Assembly (NCBI GenBank): GCA_025667525.1
Contig: CM046878.1
Location: forward strand, 401,319,275-401,383,274
Reading direction: 5' to 3'
DNA length: 64,000 bases
Origin: Glebionis coronaria
Taxonomy: Eukaryota; Streptophyta; Magnoliopsida; Asterales; Asteraceae
A program made the translations under genes and the position numbers. The notes under the pieces are model-generated. The model had not been told where the DNA came from. It worked only from the letters and a program-made list of their open reading frames with translations, and made no database searches. Shown here piece by piece: positions 47,160-58,488 of this stretch (position 1 is the stretch's first letter; each line of letters starts with the position of its first letter).

Positions 47160-48454
47160 GTACCAGTCACAACATTGTTGTCTTGCACCGCAGCTTCAGC
47201 ACAGAGATGATACACTTTGCTAGGTGCCGTGAATCCTCCAGGAGTACTAGTTGTGGCTCGGTTATTCCCTCCCCGGTTCCCTTGATTCTGCTTCTGATTT
47301 CCTTGGTTGTGATTCTGATTGCCTCGAATTTGGTTACCACGACCTTGGTTCCCACTGCTTGGACACTTGTTCTTGTAGTGACCTTTCTCTCCACATCCAA
47401 AGCAAGTGACATTTGCTCCTTGGCCACCTTGTGTTCCAGTTCCTCTTTGGTTAGCAGGACGAGGTGGTGCTCGACATTCCTTTGCCTTATGTCCGGCCTT
47501 CCCACAATTGTAGCACGTAGGGGGACATGCTCCTTCGTGGTGTCGGCCACACTTTCCACAGAAAGGAAGTCTTCCAGCGTAGTTTCCAGTATTACCTTGT
47601 CCAGCAGTAAACACCCTTGCTACTTCTTGTCGCTTGTTCTGGTTGTAGTTGTTTGTGTTGTTGCTGTTGTTGGTATTGTTGGTATTGTTGTTGTAGTGGT
47701 TGCCAGACCACTTCCTCTTATCCCCAGTATTTTCTCCCAATTCTTGTACCACTTGGTACATCAGACTCTGAGCCATATCGATTACCTCGTGCAAATCAGT
47801 TGGCTTGGATGAAGTCACATTCCCTTTGATGCTCAAGGGTAGTCCTTCAATGTATCGCTCCAACAATCGGTCGTCGTTGGGCACCATTTCGGGACATAAC
47901 AAGATCATCTCTTGAAAGCGCTGATTGTAAGCAGTAAGAGCGGTACCCTTGACCTTCAGGTTCTACAGCTCAACCTCCATCTGCTTGACTTCATTTCGTG
48001 GGCAGTATTTCCTCACAAACATAGCTTTAAACTCATTCCAGGGCGTCGCTTGGGCAACGTCAATGGTCACTGCACGAGCATAGACGTTCCACCAAGTCAA
48101 AGCACCATCCACTAATGTGCTTGACGCAAACTTCACCTTATCAGCTTCAGCAACATTGCTAATTCCAAATTGGGATTCTAGCTTCTCAAACCATCTGGTT
48201 AAACCTACTGCTCCTTCAGTACCGCGGAAACTTACTTGCGTAACTGCACGAAATTCCTTGTAGGTACAAGTCCGTGCAATGGCATTAGTAGCTCCTTGGT
48301 TGGTCTCCTCCTGTGTGCTTGCTGTACGATTTGCTTCGGCTGTTGCGAGTGCCTCGGCCACCCGTTCGGCTATCATTTGACTTAGCATGACGGTGTCAAT
48401 TCCACCGGTAGTAGCTGGTGGATTCTGCGTTTCAGATCTTCTAACTGGCGCCAT
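47160..48454 (-). pseudogene. gag: Gag of D, one in-frame TAG
   Basis: It starts MAPVRRSETQNPP at 48454. The core shows GTEGAVGLTRWFEKLESQFGI, ALTWWNVYA and WNEFKAMFVRKYCPRNE, as in Tekay/Del-type Gag. TAG at 47963-47965 falls where the family has a conserved Trp (VEL-stop-NLKVKG), so a TGG to TAG change is likely. The frame continues to zinc knuckles near 47545-47370: [26 protein letters not shown] and [14 protein letters not shown]. The two standard CCHC boxes are complete. An Asn-rich linker precedes them. Confidence 0.9.
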
Positions 48455-48726
48455 AATCTAAAAAGGTAATAGGACAATGAGTTTCGCCAGACATAGCATG
48501 CATGGCACGCACAATACAATTATGAAATGCTCCAGGGTATAATACACAATATATAATGTTCCCACAGTTTTTGTAACCCATAATATCATTCATAGAAATG
48601 TTTGGTAGTACATCATAATTTGTCATACATAATAAAATAAAAAAAATAAAAAAAAATGCCAACTAGCTAAGATAAACTTCAAAGCTTAGTGGTCATACAA
48701 TGATAAGTCAATGGTACAAGATAAAT
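48455..48726 (-). other. Spacer between the upstream ORF and gag of D
   Basis: About 270 bp, A/T-rich, without an ORF that I would call. Confidence 0.5.
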
Positions 48727-49929
48727 CTAACTAGTGCCCTCACGGCGCTGATGAAGCTCTCTCTCCAACTCTGCTAACCTCCTCTCAACCACGATCTCAC
48801 GATCCTGGGAATCTCTAAGTCTAACATCGGTATCATAACAAGCGGCTCTAAACCTCTTATCCAAGTCTGCAACAGGGTCCTCCACAGGTGCCTCTAGTCC
48901 GCCTGTCTCAACCAATGGCTCTACTCCCCAACGGGTCATCAGGCTCTCGATCTCCTCAAGACGAGCATTCGGCATGGTATCCATCTGATCAAGAACAACA
49001 TGAAGCTGTCCTCGTAGACGGGTCACACAAACCGTCAACATTGTCTCATCCCTAACTGGACTCTTCTTTGCCAGTGCCTCCAGCTTATCCTGCACCTCAT
49101 TATACTCCTCACCTAAAGCCTCTACAGCATCCTCCAACCTGTTTAAACGTGTCGTCACACATCCATCCGCTGCCCCAAGCATCACCACTGTCGATGTAGC
49201 TCTCCTAGGAAGAGGAGTCGTAGCTCTCGGCCCAGTAGAGATGCCAACATCATCAAGCATCTCCTGGTACACAGCAGGTACAGTCTCTGGTGGTGGTAGT
49301 AGTAGTGGCACCTCTGGGACAGGACTGGCAGGTGTGCGGGCTGCATGCCTGTCAGTGGCAGTGAAGGGTAAGAGGGGTCGGTAAGGTGAAAGTGGTGGTC
49401 GAGCAGCTCTCCCCCGAAGACGTCGCCTCACATAGTAGAAAGGTAGAGTACCATGTGCTGGAGCAGGGATGTCAGTCCTCTCCCCTTCGTCTTCAGATGA
49501 AGATGAGGAGATGTGTGCGAGGGAAACCTCAGGAGTAGCAGCATATGTAGTAGGAGGGTCCTCAGTGTCAGTGACCTCCATGGGTTCACCTTCCCCATCG
49601 GTGAACTCCATATCATCATCCTCTGTCTCCTCCATCGTCTCATCCCTAGTGACTGATGCCTGACCTGGTGACTGCACCACATCAGTGTCTAGGTCCTCCT
49701 CTCCTCCGCCTTCTAGGCTAAGTACGTCGTCAGCTGATGCATCAGGGATACGGATCGGTGAACGATGAACCTCCTCAGTCTCTCTCTCAGTCTCATCATC
49801 TGAAATCATCCGGTACCACGGATATCCTGATGGTGATCCTCTAGGTAGTCCTACTGATGAACTGATAGTCGACTGTGAACTGCGGTTGTAGTATGCTCCT
49901 GTAGACGTGGAATCATCAGAAGAAGACAT
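48727..49929 (-). CDS. Extra acidic coiled-coil ORF upstream of gag in D, function unknown
   Basis: This uninterrupted 400-codon frame (MSSSDDSTSTGAYY...) lies between the primer site and gag, about 310 bp after the primer site. Residues 60-160 are rich in Glu, Asp, Ser and Thr, and residues 175-260 in Pro and Arg. Residues about 265-395 are heptad-like, with LNRLEDAVEALGEEYNEVQ and RRLAELERELHQRRE, and probably form coiled coils. No signal peptide or membrane segment is visible. From memory, similar upstream acidic ORFs occur in Asteraceae chromoviruses. It is not one of the standard gag-pol proteins. It has kept a longer open frame than gag in the same element, so it may be under selection. 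Confidence 0.65.
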   Translation of the reverse strand: MSSSDDSTSTGAYYNRSSQSTISSSVGLPRGSPSGYPWYRMISDDETERETEEVHRSPIRIPDASADDVLSLEGGGEEDLDTDVVQSPGQASVTRDETMEETEDDDMEFTDGEGEPMEVTDTEDPPTTYAATPEVSLAHISSSSSEDEGERTDIPAPAHGTLPFYYVRRRLRGRAARPPLSPYRPLLPFTATDRHAARTPASPVPEVPLLLPPPETVPAVYQEMLDDVGISTGPRATTPLPRRATSTVVMLGAADGCVTTRLNRLEDAVEALGEEYNEVQDKLEALAKKSPVRDETMLTVCVTRLRGQLHVVLDQMDTMPNARLEEIESLMTRWGVEPLVETGGLEAPVEDPVADLDKRFRAACYDTDVRLRDSQDREIVVERRLAELERELHQRREGTS

Positions 49930-50242
49930 CGCTGTAACATAAACAAAATAAATGTGTGTAAATACCTCATATAATTAGTCCGTAAAAAGGGACATTAACA
50001 TAACATAGCAATCATTTTTGAATCCACATGTATCCCATATAACAAAATTCAGATTTTGTTGTTGCACATGTACCCTATGTAAATATACCTCGTACTTGTT
50101 AAATCACATGTATCCCATTTATTACTTATCTATATCCATGTATCTATATATACTTAATACTTACAATCCGTATGATAATCGATTAAACACATAGCAGTTA
50201 TAGTCTAGAGTTACTAAATGCAACCTAGTTCTCTATAACCAT
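49930..50242 (-). other. Leader of D between primer site and upstream ORF
   Basis: About 310 bp with repeated 'cacatgtatccca'-type segments on the plus strand (50026, 50105). No ORF. Confidence 0.5.
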
Positions 50243-50255
50243 GGCTCTGATACCA
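50243..50255 (-). promoter_or_regulatory. Primer binding site (initiator Met tRNA) of D
   Basis: Minus-strand TGGTATCAGAGCC, 3 bp from the 5' LTR end. It fixes the orientation of D. Confidence 0.92.
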
Positions 50256-50258
50256 ATC

Positions 50259-53200
50259 TGTCACACTCCCAAAATATCAGAGTATAATGGCGACAAGGGA
50301 GTGGTGACGTCATGATTATCATACACACACAGTTACAAAGAACGACCTCTAAATGAGACGTTCGGAAAATAGATCACTTGTAATTGATAAAATAAATAGT
50401 TTTAACATAGTGCGGAAGCATAAAACTGGTCACAGTTACAAAACATAGTTTTCCAAATAGTACAAATGATCTTTGTTTCTATAAAAATGACGGCACGCAT
50501 GAGACTTCACTTATCATCTTCCTTCTTAATACCTGAGAAAAACATTGCTAAAGCGTCAACATAAAGTTGGTGAGTTCATAGGTTTAGTTAATTTGAAATG
50601 TTTAATGAACCACAAGATTTTCCCAAAAGTGATGACAATATAACAAATACAAAGTCATCCTAAAAGTATTTATTACAGTCTAAGCTCGTGACACCGAAGC
50701 GTTAACAACACCGGTACTATAATCATATAATTGTAGCCCAACTGGATGCCTAAACCCACGACATCCTATCTCAGACTCAAATGAAACTGTGCCCGCTTGT
50801 CCCCTTGTTGGACAAGACAGACAGGGACGTCAATCCCGATAGATCTATCCATAACATTCGCGCTTACACAAAGTAATTAACGGTTCACGATTCACGGGAC
50901 AAAGCAACTGGGTTTTTAGTGGGACTTAGACTAATATATAAATCAGTAAATGCACTTGTGTTCATACGTTAAATCAAGCAATGTCTCACCCCAAAAAGCA
51001 GTAAAACTAGTTAAACATGGGGCTATAAACTCACCTCGTAATTTAGTAAAATGACGAAGATAAAGGTAGCTCGAGTGTACGGTTACGCTAGCCGCGACCT
51101 ATTTAATTATAAGGATCGTGTTACGACATTAAAGATTATACTAGTAAAAAGACACGACACCCTAGTTGTGCTTGACAATACTTTTCGTTTACGGAAAAAC
51201 ACGATACATAAAAGTCGGTTATTAAACAATTGAGATTTACGGGCTAAATAATACCTTTAAGTTAACAAATTTCGTTTTGGGCCTTTAATAACCCAATACA
51301 CCAAAACTGGCCCATCAATACCCAACATACCCACCCCATGGTCCGGCCCAAAGGTTATTTAAGCCGGCCTGGCCCCAGGCGATACAAACAAGGGAGGAAA
51401 AAGGGTTAATACGTGTTTTGTAACTCACACAAATCAAAAACACTCAGTCAATCTCTCTCTCTTCTCTCGAAAACACTCCCACCGCCCCAATTCTCTCTCT
51501 CTCTAAAAATGGATCGGATCTCAACTCTCCAATGGCTAAGATGGTTTTCAGATTAATACATAAATCATTTGTGATGGTTTATGGTGGTTAAACTCGCGTG
51601 GGATGTGGGGTATCATCCCCACATCAAACCGATTCGGTTTTCGAGGTGTTTTTCCCCAGGGGTTTATTTTATTGCTTCATCATTCAAAGATAAGTTTTCA
51701 TCCCTCTTTTTCTTTTAATAAAATGGTCTATTGATTTTCGTTTATAAACGATTTGTGGCTTTAAATCATTCGTATGAACAAGCTGTGATTAAGGACTCTC
51801 GAATTTAATAAGAAACGAATTAGGGTTTCGAAAATAATTGGGGGTTTTTCCAAATCTCATGTTTAAATACAATTAATTAACGTTTTCTATCATAAAAACA
51901 TGTTAATTTCAACATATAACCGATTTTGTAAAAATTAGGGTTTCGGTCAAATTTGGGGGTTTATTCATACCTTCGTTCCAATTAAATTAATTAATTAATT
52001 CGGGTTTGGATTGGGTTTAATTAGGCTTTTAATTAATAAAATGAAATTAGGGTTTATATAAATTGGGGGTTTTTGTACACGGTTGATTATTTGAAATTAA
52101 ATAACGTTTTTGGAATATATAAAGTATTAATTTCGTGATTAAAAAGGTTTACAATTTTTAGGGTTTCGAATTAAAAAGGGGTTTTATACCCGCGGCTTAT
52201 TTGAGGGTTTGGTGATGTTTCTGTAAAATGAAATAGTTAAAATCTTGGGTTATGGTTACTTTGAGTGGTAAAGGTTTCGGCAGAAACAAGGACCTTGGTT
52301 TGGTCTTGGTTTGGTTCTCGGTTTGGTCTCGGTTTGGGTCTCGGTTTGGGTCTCGGTTTGGGTCTCGGTTTGGTTGTGACAGGAATAACGTAAAAGATAT
52401 GGTAATAGGGTCTCGGTTTGTTCTTGACAGAAAATAATGGGGTTATGGTCAAGTTCAAGTAAAAATGCTATGATTTACCTTTACAGTTTTGATTAAAATA
52501 GAACCGTAACAAAGACTAACACATTCGTTTTATTTTCGCAGGTTTGGTTACAATGACGAGCACAACTAGGATTTGTACAGAAAAAATGAAGAGGTGATTA
52601 AAAGACTCACAATGGATGTTTTGTTTCGGTTTGCAGGTGTGGACGAGAAAGGATGGATCGGCTCTGACACTACTCTTTACTTTCACCCAGGATTTGTGTT
52701 TAAAACTTGTCCAGGAACAATTTTTGTAATATTTGGACTGTGAATATTGTTTGTGTTATGTTTGGACATTGGATAAAGTTTGGACTGTATTTAACTTGTA
52801 TTATTAGTTTAGGGTTAGACTCAAACTGAAATTGGTATGCTTGTGATGTACCCATTTTGGGTAAACTTGGCATGTGTGCTGGATTTTAGTGTTTAGTGGG
52901 TGAATAAACAATGTAATCAAGTCATGACTGAGTATTGACTCTTGTTAAACAAGTTTTTGAAATAAAAGTAAATAAGAGTTCACAATTTAAATTCTTGTAC
53001 ATGTTGCACTAATATACCATTCGGCCCAGGTTTGTCGAGTGTCTAAGTCTTAGACGCGAAAACTTAATAGGCACGACTCGATAACAAATCGACACACGAT
53101 CTAAATCAAGGACGAATATGCGTGACCTCGAGGGGTTCAGCAAGTAATTCAAATAGACACACGGCAATGCATAATACGTTTAATAACTTCGTGCGTTTCA

Positions 53201-53372
53201 TTCATAAATTAATAGACACCAAAAACTCGAGTTGTTACATTCGCTCTCCCTAAAAAGGGCTTTGTCCGCAAAGCAAAGTAAATAACAGATTTATATCGAC
53301 AACTCATCAGTAAATAATTAAGGTACTCCACTATATGAAGAATTTTAAGATGGAAATTTGACGGATGTCACA
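50259..53372 (-). repeat. 5' LTR of chromovirus D
   Basis: It is 3114 bp and pairs with 40677-43789. It is followed on the plus strand by TSD catat (53373-53377). Confidence 0.93.
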
Positions 53373-55180
53373 CATATCTTATATGTTCACATTGAAATCA
53401 CTGTAGTTGTCCTTTCCTTAGCAAGATTTAAACAAAGTGCACAATGTCCTAAGTGTAGGGGAGTTTACTCCCACATGCTTAAACATTGAGGACAATGTTT
53501 ATATCAAGTGTAGGGGGACTTCTATCGAAGTAAGTGGGCTTTTCCATGAATTTGCCCTCATTTTAACCAGGAAATTTAATTTTTCGACATTTTCAAAATT
53601 TTAAATCTATTTTGGCCTAGTAGTATAGTAGTATTTTCCTTTGTTATCGTTATTTACTTTCCTTTCTAAAATAAAAGTTTAATAAAGTGGTTTTAAATTT
53701 TTCAAAGTCCTGAATATTTTGACTCAACCCGAGTGTACTTATCTAAGTTTACTCTAGCTAGTATCCTTAACGTGTTTAAGTCAAGTTTTGCTAGGCTTTT
53801 ATATAGGGAACTTTAAAACCCGAAAGTCTTAACTCTCACGGGTTAAGAACAAGAACTTTTCGCAAGTTCCTATAACTGATCCTAGAGAGTCGTTTAACAA
53901 GGGAACTTTAAAATGCGATTTCTAAACTTGAAAAAGTCTAAGAGTTTGCAAGATCCTATAGATGACTCGAAAACCCAAAACTTTGATTTAATTGGCTAAG
54001 CATCCACGAGTCTCATTCCTTGAGATTTTAAACTGTGGAGAACGAGAGATGATAGAGTCAATTATAAGTTTGGTATTCTTTCGTGAATATGTGAGTTGAT
54101 TATAAGCTTTTTCTCCCATCGCTTTCTAATAAATTTAACTTCAATAAATAAGGTTGTACGATTTGAAAAGTTACTTAGCTTCTAGCACAAGATCGTTTAA
54201 AAGTTACTCGGTATTAATTAGAGTTCATAGCCAAGGCATAACTTATTGAAGCGGGATGCGAAGATTGGCGAGTCCAAAAAGGTCCTAACAAGGCATGAGG
54301 GCTACATTTTGTTGCTAAAGATCCCAAGTGATGTGAAGAATCATTTATCAAAAATCAATATGAAGGATCGAGACACACGACGAAAAGCGAAAACTCCCTA
54401 AAGATCATGGAGAAGTCTATCCAAAAAGGCCCTAACAAGGTATGAGGATAAATAGATCCATGTCCTAAAAGGAGGCGGATCGTTGTATATCAAAGTCCAA
54501 AATAAAGATTGGAGAAAAATGAAGAAGTCGTGGTCCAAAGATGAAGAATCTCTCAAAACTACAAGTGAAGAAATTCCTATTATGAAGAGAAGACCATAAG
54601 TTCAAGAACGTCTCTCAAAGATTTTAAGTATGAAGTCGTTGTCAAATATCGGTCCGAGAAAGGTCTCAAATCGTGAAGCGAGTTATGCCAAGATACAAAC
54701 TTTATGAGGTCCCGAGAAGCAGTTTTAAAAGATTTGGTCCTTTAGCTAACTATTGATTAAATCGTCCTACTTTAGTTTCAGCCTAATAAACTATCGAAAT
54801 AAGTCAAACAATGTATCCTCGTGATCATTCAAGACAAAATTAAAATATAAGAGATACACCTAGGAATAAGGGAGTCTAAGTGAATAATTGGCCCACATGA
54901 ATTCGTGCTAGTTTGCTAACTTATAATAACAATGATCTCGTCTATAAGCTTGGTATGGGGAACGTGAAACTTGAGGATGATAAACATTCATGAAAGCCAA
55001 AACCTAATGTAAGTTTTTGGATTTCTTTACTTATTTTGTATATATTTCTATCTTTTTAGTTTCCTTAAAGTTTAGTATTTAATAAAGGCCAAGGTGGGTT
55101 ATTTATAATGAGAAATATTATTTGTGCTTTGAAATTAATGAAATGCATGAGGGTATTGCAATGGTCAAGTGTAGGGGATT
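53373..55180 (+). other. 3' non-coding region of B2, continued, ending in the polypurine tract
   Basis: About 1.8 kb that follows 6870-8594 of B1 closely by eye (for example 'actcaacccgag', 'ctctagctagtatcct', 'aaggatcgagacacacgacg'). No intact gene. Polypurine-like boxes at about 53451 and 53507 recur before the true tract at 55169-55180 (gtgtaggggatt). The conservation between a coding-complete and a coding-deficient element suggests a cis-acting role. Confidence 0.7.
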
Positions 55181-56874
55181 TAATAAGTGTGAAAACACTT
55201 ATCCTTTTACCACTTATTTCTAATAATAACAAGACCAAAACATGTATTTTATGTCGTAAAAGTCAGAATTATGCGTGGTTTGTGTTTTTATTGTGTTTTA
55301 GGACCAAAAGATGAAAAAGGAAGAAAACATGGGCTATCACGGGCTTTTATCGAAGAAAAAGACAAAAGACGAATCAAAAGATCGAGAGTGCAAAAAGAAC
55401 GGAAATCCAAGGCCTATTCTGAAGATTTATCGAAGAAAGAGTCTCAAGACGGAAGTTTAATAAAGTCGAAGAACTCAAGTCTAATAGAAGAAGAAAATTA
55501 CAAGACAAGTTCAATTTACATCGACAAATCCCGAGACGACGTCGAGAAAGACAAAGAATTTAAATCGAGTCGAGAAGAAAGAAAGAAAGAAGGAAGCACA
55601 TGCATCTCCCCATCTCCTATAAATACCCTCCTAATTACACATTAGGAGGGTGTTAGCTATTTTATTTTTCTTTCCTTAGTTTTATTTTTAGAGAGAGAAA
55701 GTGTTTAACTTTCTCTCACTAAAACTTCATCTTTTCTTTCTTTTATGTTTAAGCTTTAATTCACTTTTGTAATTTTGAATCATTAATCTACAAGTTCAAG
55801 TTTAATCTTTTAATCTTAATCTTCTTCTACCTTTCTTTATTTTTTAAGTTGTTTTTGATCCGTTATAATCTCTGATTTTGCTTAAATTTGATGTTTTTGT
55901 GATTAAAAAGTTTATATTTTTATTCCCTACGAAGTTTTTATACGGTTTAAGCTTTAAGCTTGTTGTGCTTATTGGCTTATTTCGTATATTGCTTATTGTC
56001 TTTTAAGTTTTCTAAAAATTTAATCTTTTTAAAGTTTGATTTATAAGTTTTTTTTTTATTTCGTGTTTTAAAAGTCTTAAATTTTATGCTTGTTTTTGTT
56101 TGATTGGGATTCAAATAGGTGCTTATTCATCTTAATTATTAGTGCTTATTCGAGTCTTAGCTTATAGCATTTCATCCGAATATTTTCATTTCCATCGCAA
56201 AGTTAGGGGTTAATCATTCCGACGCTATATTCCGACGGGCTCATTGTGATCGCAGTAACCTTGAAGGTTTTACTTTGCGATCAAGTATTTTTTCCCCCTT
56301 ATTCTGATCGTGATTGCGATCGCTCATTGCGATCGCACATTACGACGGGTCTTAAGGTTATATTAAGACGAAACGCTGCCCAATTTTTGTTAGCAACTTT
56401 CCGACAGAAAACCTTGGATTCTGATAGCTTGATCTTAATTATTCCGATAGACTTAAACATAGCGACAGAATTACATTCCGACAGAAGTGTTTTTAGTATT
56501 CCGATAGCTTTGATTTCATACATTCCGATAGACTTAATCTTAATTATTCCGATACATGTTATTCAGATAGAATATTCCGATAGAAATTGTTCTTTAATAT
56601 TCCGATGCTTAATTTGATATTCCGACAGCTTTCATTTTCTATTATTCCGATGGTTTGAGTTTTTAGTTTTATTAAGTTTTCTAGTAATTTTTAGTTTAAT
56701 TTTTAAAGCTTTAAGTTTACTCAATGACATTTTCCTATTTGCTTTTAGTTTAAAATAGATAACCAAACCATTTATTTTTCCACCAAGAACGACTGAGTCG
56801 CACTAATTAACGGTAATCAGTTCGAAAAGATCGGACGATAAACTCTTTTATAACTAAGTAAAATCTAGTTATCA
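55181..56874 (+). repeat. 3' LTR of Athila-like B2
   Basis: It is 1694 bp and collinear with 33012-34696. TATA is at 55618-55625, the hairpin at 55625-55651 and the ATTCCGATAG array at about 56215-56655. TSD gatcc follows (56875-56879). Confidence 0.92.
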
Positions 56875-58064
56875 GATCCTATAAAGGATTGGGTAAGTTG
56901 ATTAATTCACAAATGGGGTATTATGATAAATCCGGCCTAGGATATATTGAGGACCAACCTGGGATAACTTTATCTAACAAGGACTTATCAAATGGGATTT
57001 TTGATAGTTCTAGTGAGTCAGATAATACTCTTGGAAATGATAGATATACTGAAGGAATGAAGGCAGTTCCTCCACCATTATCAGGAATTTTCATACCCCC
57101 TAGTAATGATACATGTATAGAGTTAGATGAATCAAAAGTTGTCAAGACAAATGATTCGAACTCTAGTACTTTGACCCAAGATAAATCTGTTGTAACCAAA
57201 AACATTGTTTATCCACCTTTAATGAGCAATTTTGTGTCTGAAGAACAAGTGTCTAAAACTAGTTCTGCTCCCAAGTAGGTAAAAACTCCTAGCAAGGCAT
57301 TGGATAATAATGCAAAACATAATAAAACCAAGAGGGGTGGGATAGGTTTTGAGAAAACTAAGTCAAAACAACCTTTTGGGTCTTCTTTGAGAAGAAAAGG
57401 ATGTTATGTTTATGGTAGTCTAAATCATTTTATCAAAGATTGCACTCTACATGAAGATAAAATTGTAAAATAGAAGGCTGCACAAAAGGTCACAAAGAAA
57501 TGTAAAGGGAAAAATGCACAGGTTAATAGGCAAATGGGATCTAAAGATGACAAACCTAAGTTTAATCATGCTAAAAAGGTAGCTAAACCTCAAAAGGTCA
57601 CAAATAACTCTACCGAGAACTTTATTCCTAGAGCAGTACTTATGAAACAAGGTCTAGTACCTTTAAAGTCTGGTAAACCAAGTACCGACAAGTCTAGAAC
57701 TGCAAGTACTGTTAGACCAAACTCAAGTACCACTGGTCAAAAGTCTGTCAAATCAAAGTCCCACAAGAATTCTAAGAATGTAGTTGAGAAAGCTAGAACA
57801 TCTAGAAGTAAGCCTAATAACAAACCAGTGCAAATGTGGGTTCCCAAAGGTGAAAAACCGTGTGTTCAAGCAAGTACTGCTAAAAAAGTACTTAAGCCGA
57901 AAAGGTTCAAGGACAACAAACCCACTTATGTCTTTGATTATGACTGGAACCATGAAATATAAGAGTGTGTGTAGTCTTACTGGAAAAACTACCTATCAAA
58001 CTCTTAAGTATGTAGGTCCCACAAGATCCGAGCCAAATGTGGCTTGGGTCCCTGTTAAAAACTA
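56875..58064 (+). pseudogene. gag: Copia gag of element C, C-terminal part after B2
   Basis: This continues C after the duplicated gatcc. Open pieces at 56889-57278 and 57534-57962 are separated by stops at 57276 (TAG) and 57471 (TAG). A degenerate zinc knuckle near 57400 reads CYVYGSLNHFIKDC, with Tyr for the second Cys. A Lys/Ser/Pro-rich tail follows, ending with the WVPKGE and WVPVKN boxes typical of this Copia type. Motif copies AGTACYGNYAR start at 57681, 57705, 57726 and 57873, all encoding Ser-Thr in phase. Confidence 0.75.
57681..57883 (+). repeat. Motif copies in the gag tail of C
   Basis: agtaccgacaa (57681), agtactgttag (57705), agtaccactgg (57726) and agtactgctaa (57873), spaced 24 and 21 bp in the first set. 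The same motif is in the 5' LTR of C. Confidence 0.65.
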
Positions 58065-58147
58065 ATAAGTTTTGTGTATGTGCAGGGGAATCTAATTGAT
58101 GAATTGAAAGATAAAGGTATTGTAGATAGTGGATGCTCAAGACACAT
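58065..58147 (+). pseudogene. pol: Copia protease fragment of C, cut by element E
   Basis: The protease catalytic motif GIVDSGCSRHIVG is readable near 58118-58150. The sequence then becomes the LTR of element E at 58148. The rest of C's pol is not in the window. Confidence 0.7.
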
Positions 58148-58483
58148 TGTTGGGTCCACTAGATATGGACCTCGCAGCCTGTTAAGGATGGTGAACGACT
58201 TCTGTAATCACAAGTCTATTCACAGAGAGAATCTTAATGAAACACACAGTATAAGTGCGAAATACAAATACTATGAACAAGAAGAAACATAATAACTAAC
58301 TTGATCCTTACTAAGGATTTCTACTATTAATATGAAATGGATAATGTTTGATGAAGGTGTGTCTAACCCTTCTACCAGTGGTTCCTTTAATACTACAAGG
58401 AAACCCTAATACTACATTAAACCAAAACGTGTAACTTCTGATATGCATATCCTTTCCTAACATATCTCATGCATATCCTAACA
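58148..58483 (-). repeat. Putative 3' LTR of Copia E
   Basis: On the minus strand it begins TGTTAGGATATGC and ends GGACCCAACA (336 bp), cutting the protease of C. No clear polypurine tract precedes it and the ORF3 stop lies only a few bases upstream, so the inner boundary is uncertain. The partner LTR is outside the window. Confidence 0.5.
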
Positions 58484-58488
58484 AACTA

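Larger units (their letters stand above)
40677..53372 (-). mobile_element. Chromovirus-type Ty3/gypsy element D (Tekay/Del-like), minus strand
   Basis: Two LTRs of 3113 and 3114 bp (TGTGACA...TGTGACA when read on the minus strand), TSD catat, an iMet primer site at 50243-50255 and gag-pol in one frame with an integrase C-terminal chromodomain. An extra acidic ORF (48727-49929) precedes gag. LTR copies differ at roughly 35 positions by eye (about 1.1%), making it younger than A. It lies in the 3' region of B2. Confidence 0.92.
33012..56874 (+). mobile_element. Athila-like Ty3/gypsy element B2, with D nested in its 3' region
   Basis: LTRs of 1685 and 1694 bp, TSD gatcc, tRNA-Asp-type primer site and a polypurine tract. 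Gag, protease, RT, RNase H and integrase run in Ty3/gypsy order, with several stops and frameshifts. The LTR starts TAATAAGTG instead of TG. Without D it is about 11.2 kb. It is the likely type of autonomous partner for B1, since primer site, gag, protease and 3' non-coding region correspond. Confidence 0.9.

Noticed and set aside
47183..47812. 209-codon plus-strand frame opposite the gag of D
   Set aside because: Antisense shadow of the Asn-rich and zinc-knuckle part of gag.
51051..51233. 60-codon frame MTKIKVARVYGYAS in the LTR of D
   Set aside because: The other LTR copy has a 1-nt difference that breaks the frame, so it is not conserved even within the element.
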